Under the pieces are notes generated by a model that saw only the letters and a program-made list of their open reading frames with translations, searched no databases and had not been told where the DNA came from. The position numbers were made by a program, and so were the translations under genes. Shown piece by piece: positions 6,592-15,840 of a stretch of DNA of 20,062 nucleotides (its first letter is position 1; each line of letters starts with the position of its first letter). This stretch comes from DUSC01 sp964371125 (GTDB lineage: Bacteria > Pseudomonadota > Alphaproteobacteria > Rhizobiales > Rhizobiaceae): NCBI GenBank assembly GCA_964371125.1, contig CAYJMY010000075.1, positions 1 through 20,062 on the forward strand, read 5' to 3'.

Positions 6592-7645
6592 GCCGCCCCG
6601 GCCGCGGCCGTTTCGCCCGATCGCCATCGTCGGGCGCCTGCACCAGTTCCCTGGCGGCATCGTCCCCAGGCGCGGCCGGCAGCGAGAACTCCACCAGCAG
6701 CGGCGCGTGATCGGAGCCGACCGGCTCGGCGATCGTCACCGAATGGACCGCGAGCGCGCCCTTCGAAAAGACGTGGTCGATGGTCAGGCCGATCCATGGC
6801 CTCAAGCCGACGGGAAGCCGCCGCCACAGCCATGTCTGTCCGGCATCCGGCGCGCGGGTCAGGCCGCCCGCCGCGGCGACCCTGCGCACGGCGTGGCTCC
6901 ACGGCGCGGCGTTCAGGTCGCCGGCCACGAGCGCGGTCGGGGCGAGGGTGGCGAGGTGCGGCGCCAGCCGTCCGATCTGCTCCGGTTGCTCGAACGGCCA
7001 CGGCCATTCGAGGTGCAGCGCCGCCACCGTAACGGGCCGGCCGCCGAAGTCGATCGTCGCCGTCGACATCGAGCCGTCGACATGGCAGGCGCCCGCGGTC
7101 CCCGAGACGAACGGGCGGCGCGACAGCACGGCCGTCGCGCCGACATTGCTGTCGACGGCGCATAGGATGCGATAGGGATAGGCCTTCTCCAGCAGCGCCA
7201 GTTTCGGTGTCCAGAACCGCGACACCTCGTTCAGCGTGATGACGTCGGGCGACACCCGGCCGATCAGCGATAGCACCTTCTCCGGTGTGCGGTTGTCGAA
7301 GCGCAGGTTGAGTTGCAGCAGCCGGTAGACAGCGCTTCCGTGGTCCTTCGCCTGGAACGCGGCCCTGACCGGCGAGATGCCGGGCAGCGCGAAACCGGCG
7401 AGCGTCGAGCAGAATGCCGCCGCGCCGAGCAGCAGCGCCGCCAGGCCGACGCGGCGAATGCCCGGCAGCAACAATGCCGGCAGCGCCACGAAGGCGAGCA
7501 CCGCTGCCAGGTGAGCGCGAAAATGCGAGAACGAATCGAGGGCGGGGTGCCACGCGCCGAGAAAGCCCGCGACCAGCGGCACGGAAACCGCCACGGGCAG
7601 GGCAAGGGCGATCGTGACAACGGCCGTTCGGCGGGAGGCATCCAT
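6578..7645 (-). CDS. Membrane-anchored endonuclease/exonuclease/phosphatase (EEP) family protein
   Basis: 355 aa. Three hydrophobic segments occupy about residues 9-100 (TIALALPVAVSVPLVAGFLG, LAAVLAFVALPALLLPGI, LAALLLGAAAFCSTLAGFAL), followed by an EEP domain that should face the periplasm. Metal and catalytic motifs in order are LQLNLRFDN, PDVITLNEVS (metal-binding Glu), ALHLEWPW, AGDLNAAPWS (Asp/Asn pair), TIDHVF and the final GSDHAPLLVEF. This arrangement matches the bacterial membrane-tethered EEP group, whose substrate is undefined and could be a phosphodiester lipid or nucleic acid. The ATG at 7645 is chosen because AAGGTG lies six bases upstream; a GTG at 7654 is possible. It follows amn by 45 bp in the same direction and is probably co-transcribed. 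Confidence 0.9.
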   Translation of the reverse strand: MDASRRTAVVTIALALPVAVSVPLVAGFLGAWHPALDSFSHFRAHLAAVLAFVALPALLLPGIRRVGLAALLLGAAAFCSTLAGFALPGISPVRAAFQAKDHGSAVYRLLQLNLRFDNRTPEKVLSLIGRVSPDVITLNEVSRFWTPKLALLEKAYPYRILCAVDSNVGATAVLSRRPFVSGTAGACHVDGSMSTATIDFGGRPVTVAALHLEWPWPFEQPEQIGRLAPHLATLAPTALVAGDLNAAPWSHAVRRVAAAGGLTRAPDAGQTWLWRRLPVGLRPWIGLTIDHVFSKGALAVHSVTIAEPVGSDHAPLLVEFSLPAAPGDDAARELVQAPDDGDRAKRPRPGRLSAS

Positions 7646-7690
7646 GCCGCTCACCTTGGCAAGGATTGCGGCAGCCTCAAGGAGCGCGCC

Positions 7691-9190
7691 CTACTGGAAG
7701 GCGGTTTCCGAGAAGCTGCGCAACTTGCGCGAATGGAGCCGCTCGGGCGGCATCTCGGCGAGCTTCTCCACCGCACGCATGCCGATCGTCAGGTGCTGGG
7801 CGACCTGGCGCTTGTAGAACTCGGTTGCCATGCCCGGCAGCTTCAACTCACCGTGCAGCGGCTTGTCGGAAACGCACAGCAGCGTGCCGTAGGGTACGCG
7901 GAAGCGGAAGCCATTGGCCGCGATCGTCGCCGATTCCATGTCGAGCGCTATCGCCCGGGACTGCGACAGGCGCTGCACCGGCCCGCGCTGCTCGCGCAGC
8001 TCCCAGTTGCGGTTGTCGATGGTCGCCACGGTTCCGGTACGCATGATGCGCTTCAGATCGTAGCCAGAGAAACCGGTGACCTCGGCCACCGCCTCCTGCA
8101 GCGCCACCTGGACCTCCGCCAGCGGCGGGATCGGCACCCACACGGGCAGGTCGTCGTCGAGCACGTGATCCTCGCGCACATAGGCATGGGCGAGCACGTA
8201 GTCGCCGAGCGCCTGGGTGTTGCGCAGGCCGGCGCAGTGGCCGAGCATCAACCAGGCGTGGGGCCTGAGCACGGCGATGTGGTCGGTGATGGTCTTGGCG
8301 TTGGACGGCCCGACACCGATGTTGACCATGGTGATGCCGCCGTGGCCCGGCTTGGTCAGGTGGTAGGCGGGCATCTGCGGCAGCCGCACCAGCGGCGTGC
8401 CGCCCTCGGGCTCCTGGCTGCCGGCGTGTGTCACCTGATTGCCCGGCTCGATGAAGGAGGCGTAGCCGCCGCCGCCCTTCGTCATCAGGTCGCGGGCATG
8501 CGCGCAGAACTCGTCGACATAGAACTGGTAATTGGTGAACAGGACGAAGTTCTGGAAATGTTGCGGGCTGGTCGCGGTGTAGTGCGCCAGGCGATGCAGC
8601 GAATAGTCGATGCGCTGCGCGGTGAACGGGGCCAGCGGCAGCGGCACGCCGGGGATCGGCTCGAAGGTGCCGTTGGCGATCTGGTCGTCCGTTCCGTTGA
8701 GGTCCGGCACGTCGAAGATGTCGCGTAACGGCCGGCGTATCGAATCGGCGAACGCCCCGTCGACATGCGTTCCCTCGAGGAAGGCGAAGTGGACGGGGAT
8801 CGGCGTCTCCGATTCCGCCACCGTCACCGGCACGCCGTGATTGCGCATGATTAGCCGCAACTGGTCGACGAGGTAACGCTCGAAGAGGTCAGGCCGCGTG
8901 ATCGTCGTGGCGAAGGTCCCCGGCGCCGGCACGTGGCCGTAGGCCAGGCGCGTGTCGATCTGGGCGAAGGACGAGGTGGTAACACTCACTTCCGGATAGA
9001 AAGCGCGGAAGCGCTGGCTGACATTGCCGGCGGCGAGATGCCGGAAGGAATCGCGCAGGAATTGCGTGTTGCGTTCATAGAGCCGTTTCAGCGCGGCGAC
9101 GGCTTCCTGCGCGTCGGTGAAGCTCTGCCGCGCAAACGGCTCGGGGCTGGCGATCGATTCGATGGGGGTCGGGTAGATTCTCTTTTCCAT
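7691..9190 (-). CDS. amn: AMP nucleosidase
   Basis: Cytoplasmic enzyme that hydrolyses AMP to adenine and ribose 5-phosphate, adjusting adenylate pools; 499 aa, close to the E. coli enzyme. The N-terminal AMP-nucleosidase domain shows GTFATTITRPDLFERYL and RRLAHYT-like segments (HRLAHYTATSPQHFQNFVLFTNYQFYVDEF). The C-terminal nucleoside phosphorylase-like domain shows VNIGVGPSNAKTITDHIAVL, WLMLGHCAGLRNTQALGDYV, RNWELR, ALDMESATIAANG and RVPYGTLLCVSDKPLHGELK, ending in LHSRKLRSF. These match Amn nearly word for word. AAAGGG stands very close to the ATG at 9190 (two to three bases), shorter than usual. It lies upstream of the EEP gene as a likely two-gene unit. Confidence 0.97.
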   Translation of the reverse strand: MEKRIYPTPIESIASPEPFARQSFTDAQEAVAALKRLYERNTQFLRDSFRHLAAGNVSQRFRAFYPEVSVTTSSFAQIDTRLAYGHVPAPGTFATTITRPDLFERYLVDQLRLIMRNHGVPVTVAESETPIPVHFAFLEGTHVDGAFADSIRRPLRDIFDVPDLNGTDDQIANGTFEPIPGVPLPLAPFTAQRIDYSLHRLAHYTATSPQHFQNFVLFTNYQFYVDEFCAHARDLMTKGGGGYASFIEPGNQVTHAGSQEPEGGTPLVRLPQMPAYHLTKPGHGGITMVNIGVGPSNAKTITDHIAVLRPHAWLMLGHCAGLRNTQALGDYVLAHAYVREDHVLDDDLPVWVPIPPLAEVQVALQEAVAEVTGFSGYDLKRIMRTGTVATIDNRNWELREQRGPVQRLSQSRAIALDMESATIAANGFRFRVPYGTLLCVSDKPLHGELKLPGMATEFYKRQVAQHLTIGMRAVEKLAEMPPERLHSRKLRSFSETAFQ

Positions 9191-9292
9191 GACCCTTTAT
9201 AGGGACTGTAGATGACGTCCGGGAGGGGGCGTGTCGCCCGCGGCCGTCGAAGCTGCGGAAATTTTATGCAGACCTGCCGTAATCCGTCTGCG

Positions 9293-9457
9293 TCACCTGC
9301 GTCGGCCGCAGCCCATGCCCTGTTCGGAGAAGCAGGCCGCGGTGAGACCGGACTGCCAGGAGGGGATCGGCCGCGACTTCTCCGCCACAAGCATGGCGAG
9401 CCCCATGCCGAACAGCATCATCAACAGGCACAGGATGGTGAAGCGGCGGGCGATCAT
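9293..9457 (-). CDS. Small single-pass membrane peptide (54 aa)
   Basis: Short open frame starting MIARRFTILCLLMMLFGMGL, followed by AMLVAEKSR. This gives a positively charged N-terminus (RR), one hydrophobic helix at about residues 6-25, and a short polar tail with two cysteines ending GCGRRR. GAGGGA lies eight bases before the ATG, and third codon positions are strongly G/C, as in neighbouring real genes. The helix could be an anchor or an uncleaved signal. It lies between DUF2147 and amn in the same direction, 102 bp upstream of amn. No named family is recognised. Its coding status rests on the ribosome binding site, codon bias and plausible topology. Confidence 0.6.
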   Translation of the reverse strand: MIARRFTILCLLMMLFGMGLAMLVAEKSRPIPSWQSGLTAACFSEQGMGCGRRR

Positions 9458-9539
9458 CGGGCATTCCCTCGATTGTCCGGGGAATGTGCCGCGCCGCCGC
9501 TGAACTGCCGCTGATGCCGGCGTTCATGCGCGGTTCAAG

Positions 9540-9561
9540 AAGGTTGACGAAAGGTTGACGA
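9540..9561 (-). repeat. Two 11-bp tandem repeats upstream of the small membrane peptide
   Basis: AAGGTTGACGA occurs twice back to back (TCGTCAACCTT twice on the minus strand), followed on the minus strand by CTTGAACC in the same phase. An 11-bp direct repeat, one helical turn, is the arrangement bound by OmpR/PhoB-type response regulators. It lies about 85 bp upstream of the peptide start. A regulatory role is inference. Confidence 0.4.
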
Positions 9562-9650
9562 TCGCGCTCCGCGCGCGTCGATGCCGCCGGCGCGCCCGCG
9601 CCACGGGCATTGCCGGGCGGTTTCCCGAAAGACCGACGGCGCAAACGAAA

Positions 9651-9671
9651 GGCGGGACCGAAGCCCCCGCC
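9651..9671 (-). terminator. Terminator of the DUF2147 gene
   Basis: On the minus strand, GGCGGGGGC-TTCG-GTCCCGCC folds into an eight-pair stem with one bulged G and a stable UUCG-type tetraloop, followed by TTTCGTTT. It lies about 30 bp after the DUF2147 stop. Confidence 0.7.
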
Positions 9672-9702
9672 GCGTTCTTTGACCTTTCCGGTCCTCGAGA
9701 TC

Positions 9703-10044
9703 CTAGAGCTTGCTCCAGGTCTGGCTCTCGCACAGGACCGCGAGCACGCATCCCGTCATCTTCAGCGAGCTGCCGGAGAGCTTGGCGCTTCCCGAATAGG
9801 TCTTGCCGGTGGACGGCTTGGTGATCGAGCCGGTATAGCTGCCGCCGCCCTTCGCCGTCATCTTGCCGATCGACTTGCCGGAATACTCGCCCGACGTCAG
9901 CTTGATGCAGAAAGAGCCGCCACAGGCGCTGATGCTGGCGTTGTCGCCGGCCTGCGTCTTCCAGTTGCCCTCGATCGGATCGGCAAGCGCGGCGCCGGTG
10001 AAGAGCATGGTGGCCGCGAGGGCCAAACTCAATTTGCGAAACAT
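9703..10044 (-). CDS. DUF2147 family exported protein
   Basis: 113 aa with a signal peptide (MFRKLSLALAATMLFTGAALA, then DPIEG), so exported to the periplasm. The DUF2147 signature is visible: IEGNWKTQAGDNASISACGG followed by SFCIKLTSGEYSGKSIGKM, then TGSITKPSTGKTYSGSAKLSG and LKMTGCVLAVLCESQTWSKL. Four cysteines (ACGGSFC and GCVLAVLC) could form two disulfides. The protein is shorter than many family members (often 130-150 aa) but appears complete. A strong GGGAGGAAAT precedes the ATG at 10044, and a terminator follows the stop. Family function is unknown; a small extracytoplasmic beta-barrel fold is likely. Confidence 0.9.
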   Translation of the reverse strand: MFRKLSLALAATMLFTGAALADPIEGNWKTQAGDNASISACGGSFCIKLTSGEYSGKSIGKMTAKGGGSYTGSITKPSTGKTYSGSAKLSGSSLKMTGCVLAVLCESQTWSKL

Positions 10045-10094
10045 ATTTCCTCCCGTTTGTCCGGTTGGGTAGCGGCGCTTCGACCGCGTCGTCC

Positions 10095-10110
10095 CTTACG
10101 CTTGGGTAAG
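10095..10110. promoter_or_regulatory. Dyad upstream of DUF2147
   Basis: CTTAC-GCTTGG-GTAAG is a perfect 5-bp inverted repeat about 50 bp upstream of the DUF2147 start, a plausible operator position. It resembles the TTAC...GTAA dyad near 860 but with a spacer one base shorter. No regulator is identified. Confidence 0.3.
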
Positions 10111-10302
10111 CTAGTCCAGCATTCGTCGAAACGGAAGCGGTACCGCAAGGTGAGGCGCAGCGATTATTTTCCGTCGCTCCGGCGCGGATCAGACGTGTCG
10201 CGGCGGCGGGCCTTTCCGTTCCGTGGTTAGCGAATGCTTGCCGGCAGCGCGCCGGATTTTCGACGAATTTTCGCAGAAAGCGAGGGAATCCGCGGACTCC
10301 GA

Positions 10303-10361
10303 TGCTTAATGTTTCTTTGCATTTACCGCTTGTTTTACCTTTGTTTTCCGCAAATTAAGCA
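10303..10361 (+). promoter_or_regulatory. AT-rich putative promoter region with 8-bp inverted repeat
   Basis: TGCTTAAT (10303-10310) and ATTAAGCA (10354-10361) are perfect inverted 8-mers separated by 43 bp of T-rich sequence. A possible promoter for the Sel1 gene is TTGTTT (10330-10335), 17 bp, AATTAA (10353-10358), whose -10 overlaps the right arm. Two separated arms could bind a dimer with looping. Confidence 0.35.
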
Positions 10362-10469
10362 CGCCATTTAACGACGGATTCAAGGGCTGCGGGTCATCCT
10401 TCGAACCATCGGAAGAGCGGCCCGCAAGGCAACCCGGGACGGCTCTCAGGATCGACAGGGGACTTGATC

Positions 10470-10736
10470 ATGGCACGCTTTGAAATGCTCGAACCCAGCC
10501 TCGGCGCGATGGGCGCGACGGCCCAGGCAGACATCCTCTTTGAGCTGGGAATGATGTACGCGACCGGTCGCGACTGCGAGACCGACGTGGTCGCCGCGCA
10601 CAAGTGGTTCAACATCGCGGCGATCAAGGGCTCGCCCCGCGCCGCCGAACTGCGTGCCGAACTGTCGGCGACGATGTCGAAGACGGAGATCGCCAGGGCC
10701 CTTCGCGAAGCCCGCGAATGGATGACGATGCACTGA
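10470..10736 (+). CDS. Small Sel1-like repeat protein
   Basis: 88-aa cytoplasmic protein without a signal peptide. Residues ~22-60 (ADILFELGMMYATGRDCETD followed by VVAAHKWFNIAAIKGSPRAA) form one Sel1-like tetratricopeptide-type repeat, with the usual LGxMYxxG and A..WFxxAA positions. A charged helix follows (TEIARALREAREWM). Sel1 repeats mediate protein-protein contact, and a single repeat suggests an adaptor. AGGGGA lies upstream of the ATG at 10470; a TTG at 10464 is in frame but less likely. Such short Sel1 proteins are common in Hyphomicrobiales, but their partners are unknown to me. A long hairpin about 110 bp past the stop may end the transcript. Confidence 0.85.
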   Translation: MARFEMLEPSLGAMGATAQADILFELGMMYATGRDCETDVVAAHKWFNIAAIKGSPRAAELRAELSATMSKTEIARALREAREWMTMH

Positions 10737-11072
10737 TCCCGTTGCCGAGGGGCGAACACCTGCGACAAGAGCGGGCGAACCGCCGGCGCAGGGTCGAACG
10801 GTGACGGTGCGGGCGGGGGCGCCTGGGGACCGTTGCCTTGTCGGGAACCGCGACCGGCCGGCCAGCCGGGCGCGGTTTCCTGCTTTCTGACGGCTGCGAC
10901 CACATGCCGCCGCACTTGCGGCGCCCGGAAGACCATGCGGACATGTCAGGCCCAATCGCCGCGGCGGCGATGCGCCAAGACAAGTCCGGCAGCCGGTGGG
11001 ACTCTCCGCCATAGCGTCGTAGAATGAAGCTGGGCATCGCCCGCCTGACGCGAACAAGAACAGGAGAGGATA
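10737..11072. other. Intergenic region without a supported gene
   Basis: This 336-bp region contains the Sel1 downstream hairpin at 10846-10877 and the leader of the binding-protein gene, which ends in a strong AGGAGAGGATA ribosome binding site just before 11073. A 36-codon frame at 10904-11014 lacks a ribosome binding site and is not called. Confidence 0.55.
10846..10877 (+). terminator. Putative terminator downstream of the Sel1 gene
   Basis: AACCGCG (10846-10852) pairs with CGCGGTT (10871-10877), and inside it CCGGC pairs with GCCGG around a 6-base loop, with one A/G mismatch between the two stems. TCC and a T/C-rich tract (TGCTTTCT) follow. The stem is very stable but the T-tract is broken, so this may be a weak or Rho-assisted terminator. 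Confidence 0.5.
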
Positions 11073-12194
11073 ATGACCTTGAGACGCACTTTGGGCGCGA
11101 CGTTGTTCGCGCTGTCGATGGGGGCTTCCGCAGCCTTCGCCGATGACATCACCTTCGCCGTCGTCGGACCGATGACCGGACAACTCGCGTCGATCGGCGA
11201 CCAGTTCAAGATCGGCGCCGAGGCCGCGGCCGCCGCCATCAACGAAAAGGGCGGTATCGGCGGCCGCATGATCAAGATCTCGATCGAGGACGACGTCTGC
11301 GATCCGAAGCAGGCGGTATCCGTCGCCAACCGCATCGTCGCCAACGGCATCATGTTCATCGACGGCCATGCCTGCTCCGGCTCGAGCATCCCGGCCTCCG
11401 CCGTCTACGCCGAAGCTGGCGCGCTGATGATGAGCCCCGCCTCGTCGAATCCGGTGCTCACCGACGACGCCGCGGCGAAGGGCTGGTCGTCGATCATGCG
11501 CCTCTACACCCGCGACGACGCGCAGGGCGCCTTTATCGGCCCGTGGATCGCCGAAAAGTACAAGGGCAAGAACGTCGTCATCCTGCACGACAAGAGCGCC
11601 TACGGCCAGGGCGTCGCCGACGCCGTCAAGGCGACGATGAACGCCGGCGGGCTGAACGAGGTCCTCTACGAGGGCATCAACGCCGGCGAGAAGGACTATG
11701 CCGCCCTCGTCACCAAGATGAAGGAGCTCAAGGCCGATGTGGTCTATTTCGGCGGCTACCATCCGGAGGCCGGCCTCATCCTGCGCCAGTCGGCCGAGCA
11801 GAGCTTCAAGTACCAGCTGATCATGCCGGATTCGATCGCCTCGCCGGAATTCTGGCAGATCGCCGGCCCGGCCGGCGAAGGCACGCTGTTCGTCTTCCCG
11901 TCCGACCCGCAGGCCAAGCCCGAGGCCAAGGAAGCGGTCGACAAGATCAAGGCCGGCGGCTTCGTGCCGGAAGGCTTCACCCTGTTCTCCTACGCTGTGA
12001 TCCAGGCCTTCGCCCAGGGCATCGAGCGCGCCGGAACCGACGATCCGCTGAAGGTCGCCGAGGCGCTGAAGAACGGCGAGCCGATCAGCACGGTCGTCGG
12101 CCCGATCGTCTTCGACGAGAAGGGCGACATCAAGGGCGCCACCTACGACATCAACGTCTGGCATGACGGCAACTACGCCAAGCTTGCCGAGTAG
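11073..12194 (+). CDS. Branched-chain amino acid ABC transporter periplasmic binding protein (LivK/LivJ type)
   Basis: 373-aa periplasmic solute-binding protein of the type-I (Peripla_BP_6) family. The signal peptide is MTLRRTLGATLFALSMGASAAFA, then DDITF. The mature N-lobe reads VVGPMTGQLASIGDQFKIGA and GGIGGRMIKISIEDDVCDPK, then QAVSVANRIV. The ligand-site region GHACSGSSIPAS aligns with the LivJ GHLCSSSTQPAS segment, and the Cys pair (DDVC and GHAC) corresponds to the conserved disulfide. Later segments YGQGVADAVKATM, DVVYFGGYHPEAGLILRQ and PIVFDEKGDIKG complete the fold. Leu/Ile/Val is the likely ligand. AGGAGAGGATA precedes the ATG. No permease or ATPase genes are adjacent and a strong terminator follows, so it is an orphan binding protein that must share a transporter encoded elsewhere. 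Confidence 0.93.
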   Translation: MTLRRTLGATLFALSMGASAAFADDITFAVVGPMTGQLASIGDQFKIGAEAAAAAINEKGGIGGRMIKISIEDDVCDPKQAVSVANRIVANGIMFIDGHACSGSSIPASAVYAEAGALMMSPASSNPVLTDDAAAKGWSSIMRLYTRDDAQGAFIGPWIAEKYKGKNVVILHDKSAYGQGVADAVKATMNAGGLNEVLYEGINAGEKDYAALVTKMKELKADVVYFGGYHPEAGLILRQSAEQSFKYQLIMPDSIASPEFWQIAGPAGEGTLFVFPSDPQAKPEAKEAVDKIKAGGFVPEGFTLFSYAVIQAFAQGIERAGTDDPLKVAEALKNGEPISTVVGPIVFDEKGDIKGATYDINVWHDGNYAKLAE

Positions 12195-12221
12195 GCTTCC
12201 TCGCCGGTTGGCGGAAAATGC

Positions 12222-12258
12222 GACGGCCGGACCTCGTGTCCGGCCGTCGTGTTTTTTT
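12222..12258 (+). terminator. Strong Rho-independent terminator of the binding-protein gene
   Basis: GACGGCCGGA-CCTCGTG-TCCGGCCGTC is a perfect 10-bp stem with a 7-base loop followed by GTG and seven Ts. It lies 27 bp after the stop codon. Confidence 0.95.
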
Positions 12259-12276
12259 ATCAGTAAGAGGTGATTG

Positions 12277-12286
12277 NNNNNNNNNN
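12277..12286. other. Assembly gap (10 N)
   Basis: Ten undetermined bases join two contigs. The true size and orientation of the join cannot be read from the sequence. Linkage between the terminator at 12222-12258 and the YitT gene at 12294 is therefore unproven. Confidence 0.99.
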
Positions 12287-12293
12287 CCGTTCT

Positions 12294-12908
12294 TCAGCTC
12301 ATGCCGACATAGCGGCCGGGACGGTGATTGAGGCCGATGATGACGTTGAGCACGACGGCGCCCGCGACCGACAGGAGCACGTGCTGCCAATCGATGACGA
12401 ACAGCGCCGCGACGAGGATGGCGAGGTCGACGGCGAGCTGGAAATAGCCGGCGCGCACGATGCCGCGGTCCTGGAGGTAGAGCGCCAGGATGTTGAAGCC
12501 GCCGAGGCCGGCCCGGTGGCGGAACAGGATCAGCAACCCCATGCCCATCAGCCCGCCGCCGGCAACCGCCGCATAGATCGGGTTGAGGTGGTCGTAGCCG
12601 ATCCAGTCGGGCGTCAGCCGCGAAAACAGCGACAGCAGCGCCACCGCGGCGAAGGTGCGCAGCGTGAACGGCCAGCCCATGCGCTTCACCGCCAGCCAGT
12701 AGAACGGCAGGTTGATGACGAAGAAGACCGCGCCGAACGGATAGCCGCTCGCATACTGCACCAGCAGCGCCAGGCCGGCCGAACTGCCGGTCAGAAGCGT
12801 CGCGTACTGGTAGAGCGACAGCCCGAGCGCGACGAACAGCGTGCCGACCAGGAGGGCGAGCACGTCCTCATAGAAGCTGTGCCGGTCGCCCGATGCCTGC
12901 CCGTCCAT
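12294..12908 (-). CDS. YitT family membrane protein
   Basis: 204-aa inner-membrane protein of the YitT (formerly DUF161) family. About five to six hydrophobic segments are visible: DVLALLVGTLFVALGLSLYQ, GLALLVQYASGYPFGAVFFV running into INLPFYWLAV, LRTFAAVALLSLFSRL, YAAVAGGGLMGMGLLILF, LAVDLAILVAALFVIDW and VLLSVAGAVVLNVIIGL. The loops LLTGSSAG and GLGGFNILALYLQDR with NLPFYWLA are typical of the family. The ATG at 12908 is preferred because family similarity begins shortly after it; in-frame ATGs at 12944 and 12974 would only add polar residues. The function of the family is unsettled, with transport suspected. Its 3' end lies seven bases from the assembly gap. Confidence 0.88.
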   Translation of the reverse strand: MDGQASGDRHSFYEDVLALLVGTLFVALGLSLYQYATLLTGSSAGLALLVQYASGYPFGAVFFVINLPFYWLAVKRMGWPFTLRTFAAVALLSLFSRLTPDWIGYDHLNPIYAAVAGGGLMGMGLLILFRHRAGLGGFNILALYLQDRGIVRAGYFQLAVDLAILVAALFVIDWQHVLLSVAGAVVLNVIIGLNHRPGRYVGMS

Positions 12909-13008
12909 GATTCGCCCGTCCGCGCCGCCGTGTCCTGTGCGCATCGCACTATCGAACGGAGCCGGACGGCGCAATCGCCGTTCGGCCGGGCGAGGCGAAT
13001 CGCCGCCG

Positions 13009-14988
<1,980 letters not shown>

Positions 14989-15038
14989 GCGACCTCCCCG
15001 GAACGACCCGGAGGAGATAGCACAGTTGTCGCGGAATT

Positions 15039-15794
15039 CTACCGCCGCGGCGCCGACAGCGCGAACATCGCGCCCTGCGGATCCATCGCCTGGACGACGA
15101 AGCCGCCGCCCGGAACCTCCATCGGCTCAATCAGCATTTTCGCCCCGCGCGCGACCGCCCTGGCGATCGCCGCGTCGAGCGCCGGCACGTTGAAGTAGAA
15201 CAGCCAGAACGGCATCGGCACCTCGGCCGGCTTGGTCATCATGCCGCCCATCTGGCCGGGGCCGGAATTGAACAGCTGGTAGGTGCCCATCGGCCCCATT
15301 TCCATCGCCTCGGCCTTGGTCCAGCCGAACTGCGCCGAATAGAAGTCGAAGGCCTTCTCCCAGTCGCCGGCGTAGAGCTCGCGCCAGCCGACCTGACCCG
15401 GCGAGGCAGGGTCCGGGCGTTCGGCCGGCGCCTCGCCCTTCGGCGCCATCAGCATGAAGAATGCGCCCTGCGGATCGGCGACCACGGAGAAGCGGCCGAC
15501 GCCGGGGATGTCGGTCGCCGGCCTGTGCACCGTGCCGCCGGCCCTGGCCACGGCCCCGGTCGTGTCATCGACGTCGGGCGTATAGATGTAGCCCATCCAC
15601 GCCGGACGGGCGCCCTCCGCCTCGGCCGGTATGCCCATCAGCCCGCCGACGCCCGTATCACCGGCCTTGACCACGACATAGCCCTCGCCACCCTGGAACG
15701 CCTCGGTATTCCAGCCGACGACGTCGGCGTAGAACGCCGCCGCGGCTGGAACGTCCGGGGTCATCAGTTCGTACCAGAAGAAGGGGTTCTGCAT
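15039..15794 (-). CDS. Two-domain VOC (glyoxalase/bleomycin resistance) superfamily protein
   Basis: 251-aa cytoplasmic protein with two tandem VOC modules, about residues 1-118 and 130-248. The first reads FFWYELMTPDVPAAAAFYADVVGW and ends in VVADPQGAFFMLMAP. The second reads GWRELYAGDWEKAFDFYSAQFGW and ends in AMDPQGAMFALSAP. Both keep the AxxFYxxxxGW helix and the DPxGAxFxL strand typical of the family. The possible metal ligands are incomplete compared with glyoxalase I, so the reaction is not predictable. AHSA-like and hydroxylase relatives carry this same two-domain form. GGAG lies upstream of the ATG at 15794. It precedes the carboxylase gene by 50 bp in the same direction, so the two may form an operon. 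Confidence 0.9.
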   Translation of the reverse strand: MQNPFFWYELMTPDVPAAAAFYADVVGWNTEAFQGGEGYVVVKAGDTGVGGLMGIPAEAEGARPAWMGYIYTPDVDDTTGAVARAGGTVHRPATDIPGVGRFSVVADPQGAFFMLMAPKGEAPAERPDPASPGQVGWRELYAGDWEKAFDFYSAQFGWTKAEAMEMGPMGTYQLFNSGPGQMGGMMTKPAEVPMPFWLFYFNVPALDAAIARAVARGAKMLIEPMEVPGGGFVVQAMDPQGAMFALSAPRR

Positions 15795-15840
15795 GGCCGG
15801 TCTCCGATGTTCACTCCGCTCCCCGCTCTGGAACTTGGGG

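Larger units (their letters stand above)
10045..10469. other. Long intergenic region between divergent DUF2147 and Sel1 genes
   Basis: This 425-bp non-coding stretch holds the promoters of both flanking genes. The left part is GC-rich. The part from about 10300 to 10375 is notably AT-rich. No open frame with a ribosome binding site is convincing in either strand. Individual elements are listed separately. Confidence 0.6.

Noticed and set aside
10904..11014. A 36-codon plus-strand frame (MPPHLRRPEDHADMSG...) between the Sel1 gene and the binding-protein gene.
   Set aside because: It has no ribosome binding site and only modest codon bias. The preceding in-frame sequence runs through a hairpin.
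10446..12164. A 572-codon minus-strand open frame opposite Sel1 and the binding protein.
   Set aside because: Its His/Asp/Gly-rich composition is typical of an antisense shadow. It spans two real genes and a hairpin.
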